A stretch of 16,613 nt of DNA from STC-74 sp043756665 (GCA_043756665.1 JAYUQR010000012.1:1-16613); one strand, 5' to 3'; positions 8,615 through 15,752 are shown, counted from the stretch's first letter. The notes: a model not told the origin generated them from the letters alone. A program made the numbers and translations.

Positions 8615-8643
8615 TTGACAAAATACAGCATACCTGCTATTAT
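8615..8643 (+). promoter_or_regulatory. Strong promoter for the pilin-like gene
   Basis: Perfect -35 TTGACA (8615-8620), 17-bp spacer, and -10 TATTAT (8638-8643) with an extended TG (8635-8636). It lies 34 nt before the ATG at 8678. Confidence 0.8.
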
Positions 8644-8677
8644 CAGTCTGTCATTCATTATTTTCTAATATTTATCT

Positions 8678-9025
8678 ATGAATACTCTCTCAAAACTCGC
8701 TTTTACCGGTGCTGCTACAGTACTCACTCTCGAACAGACATTTGCCGCAATTGATCCAGGATCAGGAAAGGTTGTTGACACTATTAAAGGAAGTCAAGAG
8801 ACTGCTGAATCGGCTGTTCAGACACTTATTACTCGGGCATTATCTTTTCTAGCTATTCTCGGAGTTCTCTATGGTATTTACGGAGGTTTTCTTATGCTCA
8901 CGGCCGGTGGAGAAGAAGAGAAAATGAAAAAGGGTCGTACGATCCTCATCCAGGTAGCGATCGGTCTCGTGGTTATATTCCTCGCGAACTCGGTTGTGCA
9001 ATTTGTCCTTCAGAGAATTCTTTAG
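8678..9025 (+). CDS. TrbC/VirB2-like pilin or small integral membrane protein
   Basis: 115 residues, no TGA, stop TAG. A signal-peptide-like N-terminus (MNTLSKLAFTGAATVLTLEQTFA, cleavage likely after TFA) is followed by a hydrophilic stretch and two membrane helices: about residues 53-74 (ALSFLAILGVLYGIYGGFLML) and 88-110 (TILIQVAIGLVVIFLANSVV). A charged loop, GGEEEKMKKGR, joins them. This is the plan of VirB2/TrbC-type pilins and of the small membrane proteins common next to pili genes in candidate phyla. It forms its own transcription unit with a strong promoter and terminator, consistent with high expression. No other secretion genes are in the window. Confidence 0.65.
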   Translation: MNTLSKLAFTGAATVLTLEQTFAAIDPGSGKVVDTIKGSQETAESAVQTLITRALSFLAILGVLYGIYGGFLMLTAGGEEEKMKKGRTILIQVAIGLVVIFLANSVVQFVLQRIL

Positions 9026-9051
9026 TTTTTTTAACTCTGGACTTGCTCTCT

Positions 9052-9080
9052 AAAACCTTTGCTTTGGCAAAGGTTTTTTT
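9052..9080 (+). terminator. Intrinsic terminator after the pilin-like gene
   Basis: A perfect 11-bp stem, AAAACCTTTGC / GCAAAGGTTTT, with loop TTTG, running into a T-tract ending at 9080. Confidence 0.92.
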
Positions 9081-9138
9081 CTTGTATTTTCGGCCTTTTT
9101 CTCTATAGTAGGAATGGTTTGGATTATGAATTTCAAAA

Positions 9139-9180
9139 ATTCACAATTCACAATTCACAATTCACAATTCACAATTCACA
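9139..9180 (+). repeat. Heptanucleotide tandem repeat (ATTCACA)6 before leuS
   Basis: Six perfect copies of ATTCACA end three bases before the leuS ATG, so they occupy the whole translation-initiation region. Such tracts change length by slippage. Confidence 0.95.
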
Positions 9181-9183
9181 ACT

Positions 9184-12100
9184 ATGGCATACGATCATCA
9201 GACTCTCGAACAGAAATGGCAAAAATTCTGGGAAGAAAATAAGACTTTCAAAACGGAGAACCCACTCCCTCATCCCCTAACCCCTTCTCCTTCAGAGAAG
9301 GGGGATGGTACCAACTCCCTCTCCTTCAGGAGAGGGTCGGGGTGAGGGGCTAAGAAATATATCCTCGATATGTTCCCATACCCATCAGGTGCAGGACTCC
9401 ATGTCGGACATCCGAAGGGATATACGGCCACCGATATCGTCTCACGCTATTATCATGCGAAGGGGTACAATGTCCTGCATCCGATGGGATTCGATGCTTT
9501 CGGACTCCCGGCCGAGAACTATGCGGTCAAGACTGGGACACATCCTCGTATCACCACTGAGGCGAATATTGCCACATTTACCAGTCAGATGAAGGCACTC
9601 GGATTCTCGTATGACTGGGATCGGATGGTCGATACGACCGATCCTGAGTATTACAGGTGGACTCAGTGGATATTTCTCGAACTCTTCAAGCGCGGTCTCG
9701 CCTATGAGGCGGAGATGCCCGTGAACTGGTGTCCAGCACTTCGGGCCGTCCTTGCCAATGAAGAAGTCGTCGATGGAAAGAGTGAGATCTGAGGGCATCC
9801 TGTCGAGAAGAAGCTTCTCCGACAGTGGGTCCTCAGAATCACTGAGTATGCAGATCGTCTTATCACCGACCTCGATGCGCTCGACTGGCCTGAGGGGATC
9901 AAGGAGATGCAACGCAACTGGATCGGGAAGAGTGAGGGATGTGAGTTCCGATTGATGAAATCAGTTCGCCCCCCTGATAAGGGGGGATTAAGGGGGGTTT
10001 TGTTTCCAGATGGATTGCATTGCTCACGAGCAACAGAAGATAATTTTCAGGAAATACTGAAAATCCGTAAAGAAACTGGATACCACACTTTCGAATTCTC
10101 GAGAGAGCAATTTACTGTACTGAAAAAATGAGATGCCATTGTAGGATTTGTGCGGATACGAAAAGACGGAAATTATTTAGAAATGGGAGCGCTTTATGTT
10201 CTCGATAAATTTCGATGACATAGATATGGGCACATTCTGATAAAAAAGGCGCTAGAGGAAGTATGAGGAGATGTATACATTGATTGTAATAAGGAATTAG
10301 AATCATATTATCTCGATTTATGATTTGAAAAACTTTCAGCGCCGCTTCCGTTTTTGCTTGAGAAAAATAGAAAAGTATGGAAATCATATGGGGAAGATTT
10401 TACCGATGAACAAATTCTCGAGAAAACAGTGTATATGAAAATGTCACTTCCGAAAAAGCCTACAGTCCTCATCCTCCATGGATGGGAAGGAAAGTCTGAT
10501 AGTAATTGGTTTATGTCAACAAAAGAAACTCTTGAACAGATTGGGTATGAAGTAATCGTACCAGATTTGCCAAATTCCAATACCCCAAATATTGAGGAGC
10601 AACTTACATTTCTTGGGCAGTTTCTATCTCGTATCGACGAACGGTCGATTATTATTGGACATTCTCTTGGTGGGCAATTAGCTACAAAGTTCGTAGAATT
10701 GCTCGATAAAAAGATTAAGGCATTGGTGCTCGTAGCTCCCACCTATCCAGGAGTTGCAGAAAATATGGGCATTACTGAACGAACTCTTAATGATAATGAG
10801 AAGTCATTTGTTTCATATGTAGAAAATACGATTCTTTTCGAGAAAGTTATTCAGAATTCAATCCTCCAAGTTCTTCATATTTCCGAAAATGATCCATATA
10901 TTGATTTTTGAACAGTAAAGAAATATTATCAACAATTACCATGAATTCATACTCATATATATCAGAATAAAGGACATTTTAACCAAGAAGATTGAGCAGC
11001 TTCATTTCCTGAAATTCTTGAGAATATTACAGAATATATTTCTGTCTATACGACTCGAGTGGATACGGCCTACGGCATGACCTATGCGGTGCTCGCACCC
11101 GATCATCCGAAGGTACAGGAATTCATCACTGTAGAACAACGAGAAGAGTGTGAGCAATATATCACGGAATCCATGGGGAGATCTGATCAGGACCGTACCA
11201 ATGAAGGGAAGGAAAAAACAGGAGTCTTCACGGGCTCATATGTCGTGAATCCATACAATGGTGAATCAGTACCTCTCTGGATCGGGGATTTTGTCCTCGG
11301 GACATATGGTACGGGAGCCGTATTCGGTGATGCACACGATGAGCGAGATTTCGAATTCGCGAAGAAGTACGGGATCGATCTGAAGGTTTCCATACTTCCT
11401 GCTTCAGGAAAATCAGAGGAGATCGAAGCCGTGAAAAATTTCGAAATCTGCTTCACTGATGATGGTATCCTCGTGAATTCCTCTGAATGTGATGGACTTA
11501 CCTCATCAGATGCTCGTCGAGTGCTTGCCGAAAAGGCAGAAACCGAAGGTTTCGGTCACAAGAAAGTGAACTACAAGCTGCGTGATTGGCTCTTTTCTCG
11601 TCAACGATACTGGGGAGAGCCGATTCCACTGATACATATCAGTCATGGGGACTATGCGAGACTGTCGAAATCTGAGCACGCAAAAAAAAGTGCGATCAGC
11701 TACTCTCACGGATGAGAGGGGGTCACTCGCAATGGTGACACAGCTACGAAAGCACTTTCTCATAAGATTATATTCGTAGACATCAAAGAAGTCAAGAAAA
11801 AAGATAAAAATATCGAATTCTCTGAGATTGACGTCTTCACGAAGACAGAAAAATGAGTGATCCGCTTTATCGGGAGTGATATAGAGAAACATTTTTCTTC
11901 GAAAAATCGTCATGAGCTCTCTCTGCGAAAAAGACTCAGGTTTTCTGTTGTTCAAGCATTAGATTCGCTCGTTTATGAGAATCATGAGTGTGGATACTTT
12001 GAGTTCAGATGAAAGATTGTTCGCGTCGTACTCAAAGAGATCTGACCAGAGAATTTTATAGTAAAGACATATTATGTGGTAGGAAAACTGACAGATCAAT

Positions 12101-13578
12101 ATGACGAATTTTTACGAACTGCGAGGATCGTATCAGGGCACGAAAAGGAAACTCTCTTTATCGGAAACAAAGAATTTTCACAAATCTACGATTGACTCAC
12201 AGGGAAGCTCGTGATCGACTCAGCACTCCCACTCCTCCTCCCTGAGGTCGAGAAGTATGAGCCATCAGGTGATGGACAGTCTCCACTCGCGACGGTACCT
12301 GAGTGGGTGAATATCAGACTCGCAGACAATCTCATCGGACGTCGTGAGACCAATACGATGCCTCAGTGGTGAGGATCGTGTTGGTACTATCTCCGCTATA
12401 TGGATGCGAAGAATCCTGATGCACTCGCGAGTCGTGAAGCGATGGAATACTGGCAAAATATCGATGAGTACGTCTGAGGGGCTGAGCATGCTGTCCTCCA
12501 CCTCCTCTATGCCAGGTTCTGGCACAAGGTCCTCTATGATATCGGCGTCGTTCCGACCATCGAACCATTTCAAAAGCTCACGAATGTCGGGATGATCCTC
12601 GCCTATGCGTATGAGCGAGCCGATGGTGGTCTCGTCGCAGTCGATCTCGTCGAGGAGATACCTCACCCCAACCCTCTCCTAAAAGGAGAGGGAGCCAAAA
12701 TTTTTGTTGAAAAAAGTACCTGAAATGAAGTGAAGCAGATCGTCGCGAAGATGTCCAAATCCCTCAAAAATGTCGTCAATCCGACGGATGTTGTGTCAGA
12801 ATATGGTGCTGATACGCTCAGACTCTATGAGATGAGTATGGGAGCATTTACTGATACGGCTCCGTGGAACACTGATGCTATCATCGGAGTGAGACGTTTT
12901 CTCGATCGAGTCTATGCGAGCTTCACTCCCTCATCCCAGCCTTCTCCTAAGGGAGAAGGAGTTTCAGGAAAATCATATCCCCTCTCTGAAGGAGAGGAGA
13001 ATAAGGGGTGAGGTGATGATATGAAGAAGATGAAACTGCTCCATAAGACTGTGAAAAAAGTCGGAGAAGATATCGTCGAATACAAGTTCAATACGGCGAT
13101 CTCCGCCCTCATGATCCTCCTGAATGAAGGAATCCCGACAGATCCAGAGTTTGCAGAGGAGTGGAGAGAAAAATTCCTCATACTCCTGCATCCATTCGCT
13201 CCACATATGGCGGAAGAACTTTTTAGCCTCCTTTTGAAAGGAGGTGCCGAGGAACGAGGCGGAGGATTTTTAGAAACACGGGAAATCCTCAGTCCTTCGG
13301 ACAGCTCCTTCCAGAAGGAGCCATCTAGTATCTACCATGCCCCTTGGCCTGACTATGATGACTTCATGCTCGTCGATGATGAGGTGACGATCGCGGTGCA
13401 GGTGAATGGCAAACTCCGTGGAACACTCACGTGTCTGAATGGTGTCATGCAGGAAGAGGTATCATCGCTTGCACACGAGGATCCGAATATCTTCAAGTGG
13501 ATCGAGTGAAAAACGCTCGTGAAGGAGATATTTATCCCGAATAAGATGCTGAGTATAGTCGTGAAGGAGGGTGAGTAG
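9184..13578 (+). CDS. leuS: Leucyl-tRNA synthetase with large in-frame insertions (1464 codons)
   Basis: One open frame with 19 TGAs read as Gly and stop TAG at 13576-13578; an ordinary LeuRS has about 820-870 residues. LeuRS landmarks in order: KWQKFWEENKTF (11-22), HVGH at 73-76, GFDAFGLPAENYA, NWCPALRAVLANEEV, MQRNWIGKSEG (about 243-253), editing-domain TTRVDTAYGMTY (from 622), YGTGAVFGDAHDERDF, RQRYWGEPIPLIH, LPEVEKYEP, MPQWGGSCWYYLRYMD, VGGAEHAVLHLLYARFW, KMSKS at 1189-1193, HPFAPHMAEELF, VQVNGKLRG. TGAs at 12370 and 12475 give glycines in two of these blocks. Removing the insertions (about 28 + 360 + 175 + 14 + 30 + 32 residues) leaves about 825, a normal LeuRS. It charges tRNA-Leu. Being the only LeuRS seen here and fully open, it is probably functional, perhaps after protein or RNA processing. 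Confidence 0.93.
9264..9351. repeat. In-frame palindromic element A in leuS
   Basis: Translated as residues about 28-56 (PLPHPLTPSPSEKGDG...), between the N-terminal helix and KKYILDMFPYPSG, where ordinary LeuRS needs only a few residues. The DNA is two hairpins, CCCTTCTCC-ttcag-AGAAGGGGG and CCCTCTCC-ttca-GGAGAGGG, enclosed by CCTCATCCCC and GGGGTGAGGGG. It is the same family as elements C and D. Confidence 0.85.
9967..10002. repeat. In-frame palindromic element B in leuS
   Basis: CCCCCCTGATAAGGGGGG followed by ATTAAGGGGGG, translated as RPPDKGGLRGVL. It stands at the left edge of the acetyltransferase-hydrolase insertion. Its pattern (C-run, ATA, G-run, AAGGGGG) matches the B-half of the intergenic array at 14715-15090. 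Confidence 0.8.
10003..11035 (+). other. Inserted GNAT acetyltransferase + RBBP9/YdeN-like serine hydrolase domains within LeuRS
   Basis: Residues about 274-617 of the LeuRS frame. The first part (from RATEDNFQEILKIRKE at 282) is a GNAT fold: IVGFVRIRKDGNYLEMGALYV, then FRGHRYGHILIKKAL (acetyl-CoA loop of the R/Q-x-x-G-x-G/A type), ending with YYLDLGFEKL at about 375-384. The second part is an alpha/beta hydrolase: PTVLILHGWEG (426), GHSLGG with nucleophile Ser494, SENDPYID with Asp570, NKGHFNQEDGAASFPEIL with His598, a complete triad. The insertion splits the LeuRS editing (CP1) entry between SEGCEF and VYTTRVDT. Its codons look more AT-rich (CTT, TTA, TTG for Leu) than the host gene, which favours CTC. 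It contains 8 of the 19 TGAs, so it is adapted to code 25. Confidence 0.82.
11641..12200 (+). other. Unrecognised insertion of about 175 residues within LeuRS
   Basis: After RYWGEPIPLIHI an ordinary LeuRS reaches the LPEVEKYEP motif in roughly 15 residues; here it takes about 200 (residues about 820-1010). The insert is charged and mixed alpha/beta (KIIFVDIKEVKKKDKNIEFSE; KGVIRFIGSDIEKHF; LRKRLRFSVVQALDSLVYEN; FIVKTYYVVGKLTDQYDEF). It has four in-frame TGAs from 11713 to 12043, plus one at 12193 near its end. Its left end holds small hairpins such as CTCTC-acggat-GAGAG. I do not recognise the domain, and no catalytic motif is evident. Confidence 0.65.
12661..12702. repeat. In-frame palindromic element C in leuS
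   Basis: CCTCACCCCAACCCTCTCC-taaaa-GGAGAGGG, translated as PHPNPLLKGEGA (residues about 1160-1172), just before the KMSKS region. Same family as element A. Confidence 0.82.
12925..13013. repeat. In-frame palindromic element D in leuS
   Basis: Two hairpins, CCTTCTCC-taa-GGGAGAAGG and CCCCTCTC-tgaag-GAGAGGAG, with outer CCCTCATCCC / GGGGTGAGG, translated as TPSSQPSPKGEGVSGK... (residues about 1248-1277) in the anticodon-binding domain. Same family and plan as element A. Confidence 0.82.
13227..13322. repeat. In-frame palindromic element E in leuS
   Basis: A third design: CCTCC-ttttga-AAGGAGG, a GCCGAGG / CGGAGGA stretch, GTCC-tt-cGGAC and GCTCCTT-cc-AGAAGGAGC. Translated as residues about 1349-1380 between MAEELFSLLLKGG and IYHAPWPDYD. 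I recall similar dispersed repeats with the CTCCTTTGAAGGAGGTGCC pattern from other bacterial genomes. Confidence 0.75.
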
Positions 13579-13648
13579 TCAGTGACAGTATGCAGTCATC
13601 AGAATGGAGTGTTTTGGTATTTTCCGCGACGGTTTTGGATGATATTTT

Positions 13649-13675
13649 TTGCATTCTGGGAAAATGAAATATAAT
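13649..13675 (+). promoter_or_regulatory. Promoter for the HEPN/MNT pair, probably leaderless
   Basis: -10 TATAAT (13670-13675) with -35 TTGCAT (13649-13654, spacer 15) or TTTTGC two bases earlier (spacer 17). The ATG at 13683 lies 7 nt after the -10 box, so transcription should start at or next to the start codon. Confidence 0.6.
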
Positions 13676-13682
13676 CAACTGT

Positions 13683-14084
13683 ATGAATCCAATACTTCTC
13701 CCAAAAGAAAAATACCAACAATCCTATCTGACACTGATCGAAGCATACGATGAGTCGAAGAAGTGAGAAAATAATACTAAGTTCGCATTTTTCCGTGATA
13801 GTGTGGTTCAGAGATTCGAATATACGGTCGAAGCGGCATGGAAGTATCTCAAGGTGTTACTCGAAGAAAATGATGGAATAGATGATCTCCTCTCGCCGAA
13901 GCGAGTTATACAAGAAGCACTGAAATATGGATATATCGACTCCATAGAATGATGGTACGAAATGCTCACAGCCCGCAATATCACATCGCATGACTATGGT
14001 ATCCATCACAGTAAACACGTCTATGAGTCGATAGATACGTATATTTCTCACTTCACATCCCTCTATGCATCATCTCTCCGATAA
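13683..14084 (+). CDS. HI0074-family nucleotidyltransferase substrate-binding (HEPN-like) protein
   Basis: 133 residues with TGAs at 13764 and 13950 read as Gly, stop TAA. The all-helical pattern matches the HI0074 family: FAFFRDSVVQRFEYTVEAAWKYLKVLL, then VIQEALKYGYID, WYEMLTARNITSHDYG, and a last helix with YISHFTSLY. The R-N-x-x-x-H-like site (ARNITSH) corresponds to the conserved R-x4-6-H region of HEPN folds. The MNT gene overlaps its end by 20 bp. Such HEPN/MNT pairs act as toxin-antitoxin modules in several bacteria, with the MNT partner AMPylating the HEPN toxin; whether this pair does so is inferred. Confidence 0.85.
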
Positions 14085-14364
14085 TGAGCGCAAGGCGCTC
14101 AGACAACTCACTGATGTTATCAGGTGGCATGCTCCAGCTGATCTCTATCGACTCTATCTCTTTGGGAGTCGTGCTACTGGGAAGGCAAAAGAAAATTCCG
14201 ACTATGATATAGCGATCGAGGGAGTAGAGAGACTCCCATGGCATGAACATATGATGATCCGATCCGCGTGGGAATGACTCCCATATCGTGCTGATCTCGT
14301 CGATCTCCATGAAGTTGATCCGAGATTTCGTGAAGCTATCCAGAAGGAGGCGATACCACTGTAG
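14065..14364 (+). CDS. MNT-type nucleotidyltransferase (HI0073-like)
   Basis: 99 residues with one TGA (14275-14277) read as Gly, stop TAG. The catalytic signature is intact: LYLFGSRATGKAKENSDYDIAIEG, with Gly34-Ser35 and the metal-binding Asp46 and Asp48. A third carboxylate is probably in ADLVDLHEVD near residue 78. It overlaps the end of the HEPN-like gene by 20 bp, as is usual for this two-gene module, and likely transfers a nucleotide to its partner. A new promoter begins 6 nt after its stop. Confidence 0.88.
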
Positions 14365-14370
14365 AAAAAT

Positions 14371-14397
14371 TTGATTTCTCAGAAAATCTGCTATAAT
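14371..14397 (+). promoter_or_regulatory. Promoter of candidate small RNA
   Basis: -35 TTGATT (14371-14376), spacer 15, and extended -10 TG-C-TATAAT (14389-14397). It drives only about 80 nt before a strong terminator. Confidence 0.6.
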
Positions 14398-14401
14398 CGT
14401 C

Positions 14402-14480
14402 ATGTCCTCGAAAGAGGAACACTTATGAAGGAGAAGAAATAACTCCAAAAGAAAAGACCCTCCTAGGGGTCTTTTCTTGT
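14402..14480 (+). ncRNA. Candidate small structured RNA
   Basis: The sequence from the promoter to the terminator folds as TCCTC-GAAA-GAGGA (a GNRA-capped hairpin at 14405-14418), then GGAG...CTCC, then the terminator stem. An ATG at 14402 and a five-codon ORF, ATGAAGGAGAAGAAATAA (14425-14442), are present, so a leader peptide is an alternative. Its role is unknown. Confidence 0.4.
14449..14478. terminator. Bidirectional intrinsic terminator
   Basis: AAGAAAAGACCC (14449-14460) pairs with GGGTCTTTTCTT (14467-14478). It ends the candidate small RNA on the plus strand and lies directly after the TAA (14482-14480) of a possible small minus-strand ORF. Confidence 0.85.
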
Positions 14481-14590
14481 TATCGGTACTTGCGGAGAAG
14501 TTTTCTCCGAGTCCGACCTGTCACTCTCCGAAAGAGAATGACTGACTCGATTCCGAAGAATATGAGCCACTTATGAAGGAGTTGTCTCAT
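14480..14590 (-). CDS. Possible small basic protein, 36 aa
   Basis: ATG at 14590-14588, TAA at 14482-14480, immediately before a terminator on this strand. It has a hydrophobic middle (WLIFFGIESVILF) and a very basic end (RVTGRTRRKLLRKYR). An extension to 64 residues (to 14674) would run through a hairpin-terminator. No homology is recognised. The support is position (promoter-like TTGATT / TACAAT upstream, terminator downstream), so this is tentative. Confidence 0.28.
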   Translation of the reverse strand: MRQLLHKWLIFFGIESVILFRRVTGRTRRKLLRKYR

Positions 14591-14603
14591 AAAATGAGAG
14601 GGT

Positions 14604-14640
14604 AAAAAAATAACTCCTAGCTCCATAGTTGGACTAGGAG
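14604..14640 (-). terminator. Terminator or attenuator hairpin on the minus strand
   Basis: CTCCTAG-t-CCA-acta-TGG-ag-CTAGGAG, followed on the minus strand by TTATTTTTTT. It lies between a promoter-like sequence (TACAAT near 14655) and the possible small ORF, as an attenuator would. Confidence 0.5.
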
Positions 14641-14714
14641 CTCGAGAATTGTATGAAAAGCACACCAAAATCAAGAATCCAAAAATTCACTTTTACAGTA
14701 TTTCTGACGGTTTG

Positions 14715-15090
14715 TCTCCCCCTATGATAGGGGGATGAAGGGGGTGTGCCAAACAAAAACCACACACCCTCCTCACCTCCCTAACATAGGGAGGGATAAA
14801 ACCACGATCCGGTATCTCCCCCTAAGATAGGGGGACAAAGGGGGTGTGCTGAAAAAGACTAACACACCCTCCTCACCTCCCTCACTGAGGGAGGGATAAA
14901 ACCACGATTCGGTATCTCCCCTAAGATAGGGGGACAAAGGGGGTGTGCTGAAAAAGACTAACACACCCTCCTCACCTCCCTAACATAGGGAGGGATAAAA
15001 CCACAGAAACAATACACCCTCCTCACCTTTCATCCTTCGGAGTATTCCTACGGAGAATGGACCCTCACTGAGGGAGGGATAATACCACAG
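14715..15090. repeat. Tandem array of ~100-bp palindromic repeats
   Basis: Units start with ACACACCCTCCTCACCTCCC at 14762, 14862 and 14961 (period 100 and 99). Each unit has an A-half (CCTCCCTA-aca-TAGGGAGG) and a B-half (CCCCCTA-aga-TAGGGGG, then ACAAAGGGGGTGTG). The outer ends (CACACCC... / ...GGGTGTG) are themselves inverted repeats. A variant B-half precedes the array (14715-14750), and a diverged A-half, with CATCCTTCGGAGTATTC and CTCACTGAGGGAGGG, ends it. The B-half resembles element B in leuS. There are no CRISPR-like unique spacers. Confidence 0.92.
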
Positions 15091-15103
15091 AAACTACCCA
15101 CCC

Positions 15104-15142
15104 AGTCTTCCGCTTCGCGGAATCCACCCCTCTAGAGGGGAA
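15104..15142. repeat. Short palindromes at the edge of the repeat array
   Basis: TTCCGC-ttc-GCGGAA and a perfect 14-bp palindrome, CCCCTCTAGAGGGG, separated by ATCCA. They look like a degenerate further copy of the repeat family. Confidence 0.5.
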
Positions 15143-15212
15143 TATCGAAAAACACTCGAAAAAATAGAATCCGCATCCAGAAGCCAAGAGATGAGGATTT
15201 TTCAAAATGTAT

Positions 15213-15242
15213 TTGACTTCTTCTTCTTCTTCTGCATGATAG
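15213..15242 (+). promoter_or_regulatory. Promoter with (TTC)5 microsatellite in the spacer
   Basis: -35 TTGACT (15213-15218) and a -10 within CATGATAG (15235-15242), spacer 16-18. Five TTC copies (15218-15232) fill the spacer, so length changes would alter promoter strength. Confidence 0.45.
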
Positions 15243-15332
15243 GAAAATCTGCACAGAGTTCGCTGTGTGGATCTCATCGTCATTGATGAGTAGATAGGAG
15301 ACAGGTCCGAGGAGGACCTTGAAGGAGTTCCC

Positions 15333-15752
15333 ATGCGTATGCATTGTACCTTCCAAAACCCGACGAGTCAACTGCCTGCTTGGGCAGTCTGGCTCGCAAA
15401 TGGCGCCGAAGAGCGCCGCAATTTGATTCGGCGAAGCACATTCGGTCAAAAGCCGAAGAATCTCTCAGTCGGCCAAAAGCCGACTCAAGGATTTGTTTCC
15501 ACCGAGATTATCCCTCGTTGGAAACAGTTTCTGAACTTGGTCGGCAAATCTCGCCGTCCTGGTCCGGGCAACCGGCGACGGAGGCACGCGCCTCTGTCGC
15601 TCCAGAACAAGCGGCAAGGCTACCAACGCCGTGGCTGGGCGTACCACGGGCGCGATGCACTCATGGCTCGCGCCGAGAAGCGCCACTGTTCCGCGAAAGC
15701 ATCCCGTCGGGCACGGAACTCGGCTCGTCGAGCCTTGCGCGCGGGGCGCTGA
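15333..15752 (+). CDS. Possible 139-aa Arg-rich ORF inside the hairpin region
   Basis: ATG at 15333 is preceded by GAAGGAG with a 5-nt gap, a good Shine-Dalgarno site, which the window's ordinary genes lack. The frame ends at TGA (15750-15752), so it is complete only in the standard code; with UGA = Gly it would extend. The product would be very basic (AKASRRARNSARRALRAGR at the end) and low-complexity. Another frame over the same DNA is also long and open, so openness is weak evidence. The start lies inside hairpin GAAGG...CCTTC. It could be a foreign gene or an accident within a structured RNA. Confidence 0.25.
   Translation: MRMHCTFQNPTSQLPAWAVWLANGAEERRNLIRRSTFGQKPKNLSVGQKPTQGFVSTEIIPRWKQFLNLVGKSRRPGPGNRRRRHAPLSLQNKRQGYQRRGWAYHGRDALMARAEKRHCSAKASRRARNSARRALRAGR

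Noticed and set aside
9184..13578. leuS as a pseudogene or three separate genes
   Set aside because: There is no TAA or TAG and no frameshift over 1464 codons, and all catalytic blocks are present in order.
14715..15090. CRISPR array
   Set aside because: The repeated unit is the whole 100 bp with internal palindromes; there are no unique spacers and no cas genes.
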